Made by a program: the position numbers and the translations under genes. Of a DNA stretch of 64,000 nt, positions 20,991 through 32,282 are shown piece by piece. Where the stretch lies: assembly GCA_964034945.1 (NCBI GenBank), contig OZ035962.1, positions 12,343,888 through 12,407,887 on the forward strand, written 5' to 3'. The notes under the pieces are model-generated. The model did no database searches, was not told the origin of the DNA, and saw only the letters and a program-made list of their open reading frames with translations. This DNA comes from Chrysopilus asiliformis. Taxonomy: Eukaryota; Arthropoda; Insecta; Diptera; Rhagionidae. How positions within the stretch are numbered: the first letter of the stretch is position 1; every line of letters starts with the position of its first letter.

Positions 20991-21383
20991 GGAAAACTAC
21001 TATTTTCGTAAGACTTATTTACAAAAAACTTCAAGTCGCTAGGTCAACGCGTTCTCTAGTTATTTAAGATACGTACAACGGACAGAACGATGGACCGACA
21101 GACCCTGTATCTGTCTGGACATAATTTAGCCTGAAACGGATTTCAGTACGGAATTTTTTTATCTACCCCCGATCTCGAGTCGGTCTCTGTCATGAATACA
21201 GTAATCCCTCCAACTGCGCGGTAGATACGTTACACAAAAAGAGCGCGCAAACCGAAACCGCGCACTGTGAACCCTACTTTGTATGAAATTTTGGGGTTAG
21301 GAACATGTTTTTTAAACGAAAATTATAAAAAACCGCGCAGCTGCGAAATTTTTACCGCGCAGTTCGACATTTTTGTATCAAAA

Positions 21384-22123
21384 ACAGGGAACAACCATTA
21401 TATAGAATGGAAAGTAAGGCCTTTCCTCATTAACTTCCACTAGAGTAAGCACTACACTATAGAAATCGGGTTTTTTATCTCACTTCCCCTTTCTGCTGTC
21501 ATACACTCGACCGAAAAAAATCAAAAAGAATTCCCATTTACAATACATACAGAAAAGTGCTGGCACTTTTGTTTACATTTTGCATGACATTTCATTGCAA
21601 CATTGATTCATTTCATTGCAACGATTGATTTTGATGGATAATCACATTTTAGCGTGTTAACATTGCATAATTTCACTGAAAATGAATAAAGCACAAATTC
21701 ATCACTGTTTAGTGAAGGAATGTTCCGCTAATTCCATTAAAAACCCAAACCGAAAGTTTTTTCGAGTCCCATCAACAACAGAAAGGTAAAGTATAACGAA
21801 AGATCGACAGAATTGCACATGAACGGGCCTTAAAACAATTAAAAACTAAAACTAAATTAAATTTAACACCTTTCAACACATTAGAACATCGCTAATATTT
21901 AATGGAAATATCAAATTATCTATAAAAAATTTCCATTACCCGGTTTTGTTTTGATTTGTTTTCATTTCAAGTGACAGATGGGAATCCATATTGCCACACA
22001 CCAGCAAATCGTTCAGTGTTCATGTACACTGTCATGTAACAGCTATAGAAATCCTCGGATGTACGCTCCCAACACAAAAAATTTTGTTAGAGCTTTCCAT
22101 TCTATATAATGGTTGTTCCCTGT
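21384..22123 (+). mobile_element. P-superfamily-like element with 32-bp TIRs and a THAP exon
   Basis: Perfect inverted repeats of about 32 bp (AACAGGGAACAACCATTATA onward to GGAAAG) lie at 21384-21415 and 22092-22123. Inside is an ATG-initiated THAP-domain exon with a splice donor (21682-21789). THAP domains are found in P-element/THAP9-type transposases, and about 30-bp terminal repeats also fit. The remainder of a transposase is missing, so this is an internally deleted, non-autonomous copy. I see no clean 8-bp target duplication. Confidence 0.65.
21682..21789 (+). pseudogene. THAP-domain first exon of a deleted P-like transposase
   Basis: The 35-codon frame has the N-terminal half of a THAP zinc-binding domain: two Cys spaced as CLVKEC, then NSIKNPNRKFFRVP, which resembles the usual NP..xFFRFP segment. 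The later Cys-His pair and AVPTIF-type motif would lie in a following exon. The exon runs to GAAAG, followed by GTAAAG, a fair splice donor. The frame stops within the putative intron. No downstream exon remains before the terminal repeat at 22092, so it cannot encode a working transposase. Confidence 0.65.
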
Positions 22124-22385
22124 TAAAAACTTAACCGCGCAGTTGCGAAACCGCGCAGTTAGAGGGATTACTGTACAATATTTTCCCTCTATAGCAGAAG
22201 AAAGCAATTAATAAAACTGAACAAAAAGAAAATACAAAAAAAATAAATAAAATAGTGATTCTTAAGTTAAAAAACCAATAAAAAAAATTTAAAAAAATTG
22301 TACAAGTGTTATTTGTTAAAAAGAAATTGTCTAACAAAAACGACATTTTTAGTGTCAATAGTTTTGTGTCCAAATAGCCGTTGCT

Positions 22386-22543
22386 GATTCTGAGTCGGAC
22401 TTTGTTTTCGCCAAATTCACTCTACTTCTAGAGATACCAAAAAGAAAATATCTTCAATACCAAAAAAGTTGCTTAAAAGATTTTCTTTTTCGTATCTCCA
22501 AAAATTGAGTGAATCTGGCCAAAACAAAGTCCGATTTAGAATC
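22386..22543. repeat. Foldback repeat, ~158 bp
   Basis: GATTCTGAGTCGGACTTTGT at the left pairs with ACAAAGTCCGATTTAGAATC at the right. Inner pairs include AATTCACTC with GAGTGAAT and GAGATACCAAAAAGAAAAT with its near complement. It has no coding content. Confidence 0.7.
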
Positions 22544-25168
22544 AAAATATTGTTATAAATACTACCCCAATATTTTTAATTCTATTTTATGCAAGTGGTA
22601 GGTCTGTGGAGTTATACTTGATGAACCTTTTACAAAAAAAAAAATAAAGCGAAATTAAATAAATAACGAAAAAACGAAATCTTTTTTTTCGGCTTTCGTT
22701 ACGTTTTTCGTTATTACAACGGAATTAAATTTCTATAACGCAATTTTGAGGAAAATACCGGAAAATCGTTATTTCGTTACTTAATGATAACGTTTCCCAT
22801 CCATGGATAAATATAAATTAATTTCAAAAACAGTTTTTTAATTAAATCTTAAAAAATGTACTAAAAAGGAAAAAATAATGTTTTGGATCTGTGTATCAGA
22901 AATAAAAGCGAGATAAAAGCATAAAAAATAAAATATTTTTTTTTTCGCTCATAAATTTGTTGAAACATTTCTATTTTTGTTTACATTACATTATAGATAA
23001 AATAATTTACACCTACCATAAATGGCTAAGTATGAATCACAAGGCATAAATCAAAATATGATTCAGTAATCTGCCAGAGCTATTCCACGGCTATCATATC
23101 TAGGAGCATGTCTACATCCCTAGAGACCCTATAGTTAGTCTGATGTTTCCGCCTTCATGCCATAATAGGAATCAACTTACAAGTACCTTCACTATCCCTA
23201 CATTTAACCATTCACCATAGGTGCATGGGATTCGTACCTGAGTCGGCATAGAGTTTGGCTCCATTCTATCGATCTTTCTTAACAAAAAAAAAAAAAGAAA
23301 CAAACCCGCCCCAAAACAATAGGCCAATAAATATACTCCATGATCGCATTAAATTCCGCTTTGCACAGATCGGTGCGCATTCTGTCGGCTCATAAATACT
23401 ACCTGAAAAGTAATCCAATGCAAAAGCAGAACATTTCTTGTGCTACAGATACGCAGGAAACAACTCATGGATACATATTTGTATCACAGTTTATCACGCG
23501 TGTCAAACGCAAGAGTCATGACTTCTCAGCTGAAAATAGCGGACAGACATATCACCCTGAATCGAATCGAATAATTTTGCATTCAAATGAGGTTTTCCTC
23601 ATGAAAAATCTTGGAAATTGGAAAACTACAATAAATTGGTGTAAATTTAATTTGAATTAAGGATCTTTTGGTTTTCTAAGATAATTAGTTTTTGTTTGAA
23701 GTCACAGGCAAATAAATCAATTCTTCACCCTTGTGTTGTGAAATTCTTGTTGCCATGGATCATTTCCGAAGAATTTCCAATTGGAAAATTCTTTTTTTCT
23801 ATTACTATTAGACAACACGCCTGACAAGCCATTGAAATAGACGATCAGCCCATTTGCAATCCGTTAAGACGCCTGAAAAATACAATAACCATGAAGCACT
23901 TCGACCCCTAGGATCATCCCAGAGGTGCATGGTGATCTTCAACCGATGCGGGCGTGCGCCTCGGAAATGTCTTAAGAATTCATTGAGAGATTTCGAATTG
24001 GTTCTGTTTCGCCGCATTTCATGTCGTAAACTCATTCTTCTGCTGGACTTCTGACATCTACTGTCATTAATTATGAGTGGCTGTCTTCGGGTAATTCGGA
24101 TGATGGGGCACTTCTTGTTCAGTTCATAGCCATCTTACTTACGAAACCATTAAATTGACGACAGCTAGGAACGCATTTTAGTCATTTCTCCTTTACTTTC
24201 GCAGTAATTTCTTTAACTCTTAACAACCTCATAAAATGCGTTAAAATTAATTGGAGGACATTGAGAAATGAATCTCCCACTCAAAAGCAGCAAATCCATA
24301 CTTTAAACGACAAGTGCAAAAAATTAATATGACAACAGCTGAACCGATTGTGGTAAAAAGAAAATCCCCAAAGATCATATCTTTGTTGAGACATTGCCAA
24401 TATTTCACGAAACACAACGGCTGCAAATTTTTTTAATTGTGAATTTCATAAAAATATTATGACAGTTTAAGTGTGACAATAATTTTCACTATTTATTAAT
24501 ACGAGATAATAATATGGAAAACAGGAAACATATGTTTCGAATGGCAATCAAAATTTTGTAAATATTCCGTGCAGTTAAATGTCATATTTTTATTTTGATT
24601 TTCCTGTTGACCCATTAACTCGAGGAAAATGTGGGTTGACGATATTTCCATTATGAATATTTTAATAAAAAAAATTTAATTCATTCAGAAATATGAATGA
24701 AATTCAGTGACCTTTAAATTTTTTTTGGAGTGAAATGATGGGGCTGTAAAATGTTTAAAAATTTTGTATAGTAAAAATATTTCTCAAATATATGTAAATA
24801 TTTGTTCTCGATTCAATAGCCTCGCATATTTCCCAATAAGGGGGCAGTAATTTTTTAGAGATAAATTAAAAAATTAAAATATAAAACAAGAGTTTCCAAA
24901 ACTTAGCCTTTTTTTAGAGTGGCTATAATTGAATTTTAATGTATTAAACCCACCAACCATCTACCCACACCCAGTTTACCCCCTTAGGGGTGATCTTAGT
25001 GAGCGTCTACGTGATTGTTCTTTCCATCACTTTTTAAAAATTTCTCCCGAAGTTTGGGCTAAGCATGGATGTGTCAAACAATCACTCATGACTGAGACAT
25101 TGTCAACGTTTTTATTATTATGCAGACAAAAAAAACATGAAAAAAATTCACACAAAATTCAAATTAGG
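22544..25168. other. AT-rich non-genic DNA
   Basis: I see nothing to annotate as a gene. Frames at 23340-23660 and 23808-24054 lack recognisable domains, and the two strands are open together at 23854-24035. Confidence 0.45.
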
Positions 25169-25367
25169 TACACGGAGAGAAATATTAGGACAGATTGCTA
25201 CAAGATATAGGAATTAATTTTTTGGTAATGATTCCCAAACAAAAGGGAATTCATGCCAAAAAATAGGAAATAATCCCAAAATTATTGGAATAATTCCCTA
25301 TTTTTAGGAAGTGATTGCAGAAGAGTCCACTGTCTCGCATATTCCTATTTGGATTTCTCTCCGTGTA
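25169..25367. mobile_element. TA-flanked MITE, TACACGGAGAAAAAT family, copy 2
   Basis: Ends TACACGGAGAGAAAT and ATTTCTCTCCGTGTA are perfect complements. The element is 199 bp. The interior shares AGTGATTGCAGAAGAGTCCACTGTCTCG-type phrases with 9804-10017 (inverted there) and 36922-37123. Confidence 0.85.
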
Positions 25368-25499
25368 ATAATAGAGTCGGCGCCGCTGGATCAATTCCGC
25401 CCTAGACAGTTTTCGGCATTCGGTCTTCGGCATTTGCTCTTCGGGCTCGGGTCTAACTGTTCAAAGGGTGGGACAAATACTATTGGGCGAATATTTTTT

Positions 25500-26165
25500 C
25501 AGTGGGGGTGGCCTCTCTAATAGTGCAAGCCAGATCCAAATCCCTTCTGAATTGCATGAGATAGCAGATTATGGGGTTTAAAAAGAAAAAAGTGGGTATT
25601 TATCGGTAGACAAACATTTTGCCTAAAGGCTGACCTCTCTCGTAGTGAAAACCTAATAAGAATCCCTTCATCTGATAGAAATTTAAAGGGTGATGGTATA
25701 CAGAGAGGGAAGGGGGTGAATATTAGTGGGCGGAATTTTTTCCTGTGGGCTGACCTCTTTTGTAGTGAGAACTGGAGCCAAATCCGTTCAAAATCGCAGA
25801 AAATAGCAGGCGAGAGGTTTACAGAGAGGTAAGGGGGTAGATATTCGTAAGCGTGGTAAGGGGGGTAGATATTCCTCATATCTCTCATGGAGAAAACTAA
25901 ATCAGAATTTCTTTAGCAGATCAAGTGATTTCAGGAGAGAGGGTTCACAAAGAGGGAAACGGGTTGATATTCGTCCCAGGATACTAATACCTGAAAGCGG
26001 ATTCGTATCCCTTCAGTGGTTCAAGAGATATCAGGGGAGGGGTTAACAGAAATTATCCTATTCTTTATCCCAAAAGCAACTCTACCCGTATGCAAAGTTG
26101 TCCCAAAATCGGTTCCGCCGTTTTCGCGTAATGCCGAAACAAACACAGAGGCAGATACACAAACA
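25500..26165 (+). repeat. Interspersed repeat family F1, ~120-bp internal modules
   Basis: The phrase GACCTCTCTNGTAGTGA recurs at 25510, 25632 and 25752 (spacing 122 and 120 bp), with GTTTACAGAGAGG-type and GGGGGTAGATATTCG-type phrases between. More diverged modules follow. The 3' end is a conserved core, CAAAATCGGTTCCGCCGTTT, then CGCGTAATGCCG, then CAAACACAGAGGCAGATAC. A minus-strand copy is at 30360-30700. There is no intact ORF. The core resembles 3' tails common among arthropod interspersed repeats; the class is not assigned. Confidence 0.65.
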
Positions 26166-26170
26166 TGAAT

Positions 26171-26396
26171 TTAACACGTTCGTGACATTTGCTTTTTCAA
26201 CTTTTTTTACATTTGGACATCGTGTACCACGGGTGGTACACTAGCGATTTGTTTTCTGGCGGCTGTGCGCCATCGGTGGTACACGGTGCGTGTTTTTATA
26301 TTACTTCCACAAAAAAACTACCGCACTATTCACTCGCACGGTTTTAAAAAACTGTACATGTACCACCAGTGGTACACGATGTCACGAACGTGTTAA
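26171..26396. mobile_element. piggyBac-like MITE, copy 2
   Basis: TTAA lies at 26171-26174 and 26393-26396. Perfect terminal repeats CACGTTCGTGACAT bound 226 bp. It is nearly identical to 2662-2890, including the three GTACCAC..GTGGTAC palindromes, and sits immediately after the family F1 tail. Confidence 0.85.
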
Positions 26397-27887
26397 AAAA
26401 TGTTTTTTTTTGGCTTTAGTACAGCCAAATACATTGATGTATAACGAAATTTCTGAAAAAAAACCAAAATTTAAAAATTACCCCCCTTGTGACTGTTTTA
26501 AAATGAAATAGAATTTTAAAAACGATTAACCATAAAATCTTAAAGCAATCGTTTAATTTTCAGTTCATACAAAAGACCGGAAAAGTTTTCGATCCAAAAA
26601 CTCCAGTATTTGATATTGTGATTCTATCACAATGAAATACTTGAGCAAATACAAAGTACTATAAACCGACTCCTTTAAGACTTAATCGCGGATGGCGCTT
26701 TTGGTGCCACTTGCAACGTTCAAGAACAAGTGTTCGAGGGCATTTTTCATTCGAATCGGAACTCTTCCTTGGAGAGCAAAAAAGATGTTTAATAAAAAGG
26801 AACATGAAACACTTTAGAACTGGCGTAAAAAGGTATCCCAGAAGAATTCAAAGACGATAAAATTGGATCCGATTGGAGTCAGAACCGCAGCAACAGCAGA
26901 AGCATCGCAACCAGAAGAAAGAAATCATATTCACAGGTCATCGTGGGGATGGCAACACTCTGTGCGACTGTGAATAAATGCACAGTAGAAAAAACGACAA
27001 TTCCCCATTCAACCAGTCATACAATGGTCAAGGTGGATCGTTCAAAGGATGCCGAAATTGTTTTCTCAATACGAAATACCACTCTGGATAAAAGCCCCAC
27101 TTTCCCCGTTCTTTTGCTCCGGATGCATCAAGAACTTCTTTCAAGACTCTCTTGGTCTTGGTTTTATTTCAACTTTTGTGTATTGATTTCTGTGCGCACT
27201 GAACTTTCGATATTTCCATTTGATTTTGTTCTCAAATTCGATTTACAAATTTACACACAAGAGGCCCCATTGAAGAATAACCACTGTTGGACCGAAAAGA
27301 TGATTTCGTACAATTCGATTTTTCTTACAGTTAGTATGTCAAAAAAAAACATGGCTAAACTGTATCAGATCCTCTTGGTGGGCTAATATGTGATATTTTT
27401 CTTGAGTTTTTTAGTATAACATATATTCATTATTTAAAACACATATGATCGAATTGCATACACTAATAAATAGTTACGTTTTCATACCAGTTACAATCAA
27501 TGGTTAGAATGATCACCTTTGATTTATAATCCCTTTATTTTAAATATAAAGCTAGCAAAAAAAATTGATAGTTTTTAGCTCTCAACGACTCAGCTTTCTG
27601 ATCCCAAAAATTAATTTACTATTAAGAATGACAAAATTTCCAACGTGTAAATATAGTGATGTGTATACAAATTTTCGAATCCCACCAAAAATTATTGTGG
27701 GACCTCTAAAAATTAAAACCCTGTTTTAAGCCTTTTGTAGAAAATTTTAAAACATTGTTGTGAGATCAATTTCTGAGCGACCCGAAAACCAAGAACCGTG
27801 TCACAAAAAATATGTTTTTTGTCAAAATTATTATTTTCCAAATAAAATTGTAATTTATTATTTTACGTTGAAAATTTGTATATTTTT
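26397..27887. other. Non-genic DNA with a weak coding hint
   Basis: The 147-codon frame at 26943-27386 (ATG at 26949) lies in more balanced composition, but I recognise no domain and neighbouring frames are also partly open. No gene is called. The rest is AT-rich. Confidence 0.35.
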
Positions 27888-28290
27888 TTAGTTTCCTCTG
27901 CTATAGAGGGAAAGTGTTGTATTCATGACGGAAACCGACTCGAGAACGGAGCAGATATACACTTTTTGATAGGTACGAAATCCGTTTCAGGCAAAATTAT
28001 GAGAATGTCCGTGATCTGTTTAGCTGTCTATCTGTCGGTCGGTCGGTCTGTGAGTCTGTCTGTCTGTCCGTCTGTCCGTCTGTCCGTCTGTCCGTCTGTA
28101 AGTTTGTCTATCTGTCAGTGTTACGTATATGAAATAACTCGAGAAATTGTTAAGCTAGCGACTTAAAAATTTTTGTGAATGAGCTTTACGAAAACCGTAG
28201 TTTTCCACCACCTTTTGAAAAGGTTACATTAACTATAACGGATACCGCCCATACAATTTTATTGAAAAAATACAGTTTTTTGACAATTTC
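27888..28290 (-). repeat. Interspersed repeat family A, copy on minus strand
   Basis: It begins with the complement of the family A 3' end (TTTCCTCTGCTATAGAGGGA) and passes through ACCGACTCGAGAACGG and GAAATCCGTTTCAGGCAAAA. A TCTG/TCCG microsatellite follows at about 28021-28104, then GTAGTTTTCC and ACGGATACCGCCCATAC. The frame at 27876-28166 is microsatellite translation. Confidence 0.75.
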
Positions 28291-29869
28291 TTTTTAAAGG
28301 ATATAAAAAAATGTTTGTTTATGTTTCTGAAAATTTCTCAGAATGATTATTCAAAATTAGATTACAAGATTTAACCCATACAAACTAACAAATGAAGCAA
28401 AAACTTGTCAGAACGTATAGTAACCATGAAACAGAAAACCTTTTCCATTATCAATTCTAAAGCAAATGCCCTATTTTCGATTAATTTTTGCGCAAAACAT
28501 CCCGATTGATATCAATTACCGTTTGAAGGCGAAGGAGTATGGAAGATCCCAATATAAACCGATGACCGACACTGATGTAAAAATAAACGATCCACATTAA
28601 TTGGAGGTGGCATATAAAAGAATCAAACTCGATTTTGCTTTTTTATCTAAGGTCTGAAGATAAGATTAACACCTGAACAGATAAAATTCTTGTAGTGCCA
28701 GCCTCTCTTGTCGATTCTAATTGCACATACGATACCTTGAACTCTAATGGCGTATTAACGATAATCTATGCTACTCCTTGCCTCAAGATGCACACATGAC
28801 TTTGCCGTATTCTCTTATGGGAATCCAAATCTGATGCATATATTGCACCACAATGGAAGCATCGTTTATTGCCTTCCCATATTGAATAAATGCACAACAT
28901 ATCCACGTCCTGATTTGATTGCCTCGCTTCGATATACCAAACTTGATATCATCTAATTGCGGGTGGAGGAGCTGCAATCCGACAATTCAAAAGTCGTTAT
29001 TATCTGACTTTGAGCACAGATCCCGGCATTGTATGCAGAATTGACTTCAATATAACTCGCTAATTCCAATGATGATTCGCATCTCGGTTTTATTGCTGCA
29101 AACATACGCGATGATGTGCAAAGGCGTAATACCGTCAATATAAGCGGATTCGCTACGTGTTGGATGTTCAAAACTAAAAGAACAATAACACTTCAGGGTC
29201 TTTACTTGCCCTATTCTGATGGCTTCTTAAAATCTTAATGGGAAAATATATCACGTAACATGTTGAATGCAAAATTATAAAAACTATACAAAAACACCTG
29301 TTGTGCTCGCATTTATGAAAGGGAAATTTCTTTATACTTTGGACGGGCTAAAATTGTAATTTTGATTCAGGTAACAAAAATTTAAAATTATTTTACACCG
29401 GTATCAAAAACTCTAAAAATGTCATTATGAAAAAAAACTAAACTGCGAAATAATAAACACGTTTAATTAACCCGTTCGGTACATGTTTTTTTTCTATGGG
29501 GGTTAAAAATTCTCTCTATACAAATTAATGATGTTTAAGCTATTAGTATTCATTTAAAACAAAAAAAAAACAAAAAAAAAATTAAAATTTTTTATTTTTT
29601 ACAAATACGTCCACTGTAGTCCAGATTTTTACTCAAAAAATCAAAATTGGGTCACAAATGCACTTAAAGGTGCACTGAATGAGAATAGAGTGTTGAAAAT
29701 AAATAAATAATAAGTAAATTCAAATTTTTAACTGCGTTGCCATATGGCATCAAAATACCGAATGGGTTAAACAAATTCACAAGACGTTTTTAAGAAATTA
29801 TTTAAAAAAATCAAAACATAACGAAAGCTACAATTGCTATTTAAAAAAACATTACTTAAAAGAAATGGT
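28291..29869. other. Non-genic DNA
   Basis: No gene is supported. Frames on both strands at 28768-29171 overlap each other and have no domain match. 29560-29600 is poly-A/T-rich. Confidence 0.4.
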
Positions 29870-30135
29870 ATGGGAGGTACCCGTTATAATTACCGTTACT
29901 TTTCCAAAAGTTAATAGAAAACTAGGTACGTTTTTTGTAAAACTTATTCACAAAAAATTTTAGGTCGCTAGCTCAAAGCGTTCTCGAGTTATTTAAGATA
30001 CATGGAACTTAGAGACCGACAGACCAACGGACATCCTCACAATTTTGCTTGAAACGGATTTCGTACTAATCAGAAATTTTCTATCTCCCCACCATCATGA
30101 ATACAATAATTTCCCTCTATAAAAGAGGAAAGTAA
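29870..30135 (+). repeat. Interspersed repeat family A, 3' part
   Basis: It starts GGGAGGTACCCGTTATAATT and continues with CCGTTACTTTTCCAAAAG, AGGTCGCTAGCTCAAAGCG, a very short GACC/GACA stretch, GAAACGGATTTCGTAC and TTTCCCTCTATAAAAGAGG. The microsatellite is almost unexpanded here, in contrast to copy 1. Confidence 0.75.
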
Positions 30136-30359
30136 AAATGTCAAAATTGGCAAAACGGTAGCCATATTGAAAAAATATTAGTTTTGAATTTTGCTTTTTT
30201 TACTAATAAAAATTGGTAAATAAAGTTTGAGCGATAAAATCTATAAAAATAAGAAAAATAACAGAAATAACCTCTGTTTCAAATTTAAATAGTGAGTTTC
30301 CTTCAGAAAACAAGTTATCAGCCAAATATAACATTTCATTCAGTAATGGCCAAGCCCTA

Positions 30360-30700
30360 AATTTTTTTAGTTTTTTGTTTGCCTGTGTGTATGTTTGATC
30401 TCGCATCACGCGGAACCGGCTCAACCGATTTCGATGAAACTTTGCGCACGGATAGAGTTAATCGCAGAATTAAGGATAGAGTACTCTTTTCTCTCCTTCG
30501 ACACTCCTCCTCTAATTACTTTTCAACCGTTAAACCGAAAGGAATGCGATTTTTACAATTAGAAAAGTCATTTCTTTTTGTCCACTAATATTTACCCCTT
30601 TCCTCTACGTAAAACCTTCCCTTGCCATCTTTTGCAATTCTGAAAGGATTTGAACCCGGTTTTCACAATAAGGTAGGCCATGCCTTTTGATAATTGCTAG
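30360..30700 (-). repeat. Interspersed repeat family F, minus-strand copy
   Basis: It opens with the inverted core (GTTTGCCTGTGTGTATG, then CGCGGAACCGGCTCAACCGA, then TTTCGATGAAACTTTG). It then shows the complement of the internal module (CACTAATATTTACCCCTTTC, CATCTTTTGCAATTCTGAAA, TTCACAATAAGGTAGGCCA). Partial open frames here are not convincing genes. Confidence 0.6.
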
Positions 30701-31059
30701 AGGAAAATCTATACCGTCTCTACTGAAAATCATTTTGTAATTTTAGTTCAATGCCATGGTTTGATTTATTATCTTGATCTTAAATTATTGGTTATTGCAC
30801 GAGCAACACCGGGTACCAAAATCTGGTCTAATATAAGATTTTTAACCAAGAACATTGTTTATACAAAATTTAATTTCATTTTACAAAACAATCAAACGCA
30901 TCGCGTGACTGATTTAACCGATAGTTACGACTATAATCTAATGAGATTAATTTTTAATTAGTGTTGAACAGAATAACTTTCATAAAATGTAGATAAGAGT
31001 ACATTAATTACGATTTTATTAATTTCACATTGAGAAAACATTAAAGACAGCCTCCAATA
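30701..31059. other. AT-rich spacer
   Basis: Nothing beyond a short unsupported open frame at 30761-30961. Confidence 0.4.
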
Positions 31060-31780
31060 GGCAGTCTTACAAATTACCAAAGCGCCCATTTAGAGTCGGT
31101 TTAATAATTGAATTGCTCGCTATTAATCTGCCCATAGTGCACATAGGCAAGCACAGCACGCGCGTCGATCACAGGTAACCTGAGTAACTTCCACAGAAGA
31201 TCATCTAGTAACCGTGGAAAATGTAGTCGAGCAGTCTTAGACAAAGCGTAATTGAAATAAACGAGAGTAACCGCCCACTTACCTTGCTGGGATCGCAGCC
31301 ATTTGAAACGATCTACGAACGGTTATGATCGACTTGGAAGTAATCTTTCAGGATTCCGCGTTCCCAGCACGTGTCTGACAAGAACAATAACGCTTTTAAA
31401 ACGGTCCGGGTTGGGTCTTTTCGTTCACGGTGAATGCGCTAATAGCATAGCAGTTATGCTCGCGTGAGCCCCATTCTAGCGCCTCTTGTTCATACCTCCT
31501 CCGATTTATGGTAGCTAAAGCCGAGCGAGCTTATAAACAGATGGAAGCTTCCCTCAGCATAACTAAGTTAATATGGCAAAACGGTGCTAGACTAGACTAA
31601 ATAAAAACTTAAACCTCAATCCAAGACGATGATCGTGCTTTGAGTTGATCGCGGAACAAAGCCGACTCGATCACGATTTCTTCGGAAGATGACTATCTTT
31701 AAGAATGTTGGCACATTAGGAAGATAAACGAATCAGCCAACAAGTGCCAGTGTTGTTGGTTAATGTCACTTAGTCTCTCC
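31060..31780 (-). promoter_or_regulatory. Higher-complexity island, possible 5' end of a minus-strand gene
   Basis: Composition is markedly more balanced than in the flanks. On the minus strand it contains a TTTTAAAA box about 27 nt before a TCAGAC initiator-like site (around 31365-31400). About 70 nt further is an ATG exon with a strong splice donor (31283-31302). These elements are in the right order and spacing for a promoter and first exon. Each is short, so the call is tentative. Confidence 0.3.
31283..31302 (-). CDS. Candidate first coding exon (MAAIPA, then donor)
   Basis: On the minus strand, TTTCAAATGGCTGCGATCCC gives a good insect start context (CAAATGGC). The frame reads M-A-A-I-P-A plus two bases (AG). 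It is cut by AAG-GTAAGT, a near-ideal splice donor, at 31282-31277. Only 20 nt of coding would lie in this exon, so there is no homology evidence. No following exon was identified at lower coordinates. It could be chance. Confidence 0.25.
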
Positions 31781-32190
31781 TTTGATGTCTGTCTTATGGG
31801 AAGATACGAAAAAAAAATACTGAAAATCTAAACATTTTACTACTGTTTTATAGCCATTATGTAAAACATGACCTCATAATTCTATTATTCGTACCTTCAA
31901 TTGCTTTATCAGATATCAACATGACCAAAGTAAGGTAAGAAGATTTACACCATTCGTTTTTTTGGTATGTATTTTGAAATATTATAAAAACATTGGTTTG
32001 ATTTTTACATGTTAGGTACTTAGATAGTTTTAAGTGAGATACGGTTTTATTAGTCGTTGCGGCAAATCTGAAACCGCCCTTATAAAATTACCCCAAAATC
32101 AATTAAAAAGAAAATTTTTTCTGTGCTGTGCTTATTATTCAGTTTGGTGTTATAATTTATTTAACACTAAATAAAACCATTATTGAATAT
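31781..32190. other. AT-rich spacer
   Basis: I see no gene or repeat I can name. Confidence 0.4.
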
Positions 32191-32275
32191 GCAAAACATT
32201 GTCTATTTCGGCTGAGGATTGCTTTAAACAAAATTTTCGCCTGCAGCGCAATCTTTTGACATTTTTTCTGCTCTA
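32191..32275. repeat. Short repeat family I fragment (CGCCTGCRGCGC)
   Basis: ATATGCAAAACATTGTCT, then GAGGATTGCTTTAAACAAAA, then TTCGCCTGCAGCGCAATC resembles 56190-56275. The inverse orientation at 55255-55330 (CACCGCAGGCGAAAAAATTA) is also related. Its extent and class are unknown. Confidence 0.4.
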
Positions 32276-32282
32276 CATTTTT

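Larger units (their letters stand above)
21197..22175. mobile_element. pogo/Tigger-like element with CCGCGCAG sub-terminal repeats
   Basis: The ends are TA-CAGTAATCCCTC and GAGGGATTACTG-TA. The CAGTAATCCCTC terminus and TA duplication are typical of the pogo/Tigger branch of Tc1/mariner. CCGCGCAG or its complement recurs at both ends (near 21215, 21335, 21355, 22136 and 22152). It carries no transposase of its own. It holds the nested inverted-repeat element at 21384-22123. It inserted into family A, which continues on both sides. Confidence 0.8.
14569..22205 (+). repeat. Interspersed repeat family A, copy 2 (multiply nested host copy)
   Basis: The left part runs from TATCAGTTGTGATCAATAC to CCAAAAATTGA at 14811. 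It resumes at 20991 with GGAAAACTACTATTTTCG, continues to CATGAATA at 21198, and ends after 22175 with TATTTTCCCTCTATAGCAGA. Other copies read across both junctions without a break. This shows that the MITE (20781-20990), the LTR element (14815-20779) and the pogo-like element (21197-22175) are insertions into one older repeat. Confidence 0.8.

Noticed and set aside
26943..27386. 147-codon frame as a gene
   Set aside because: There is no domain, adjacent frames look equally plausible, and no splice or repeat evidence decides it.
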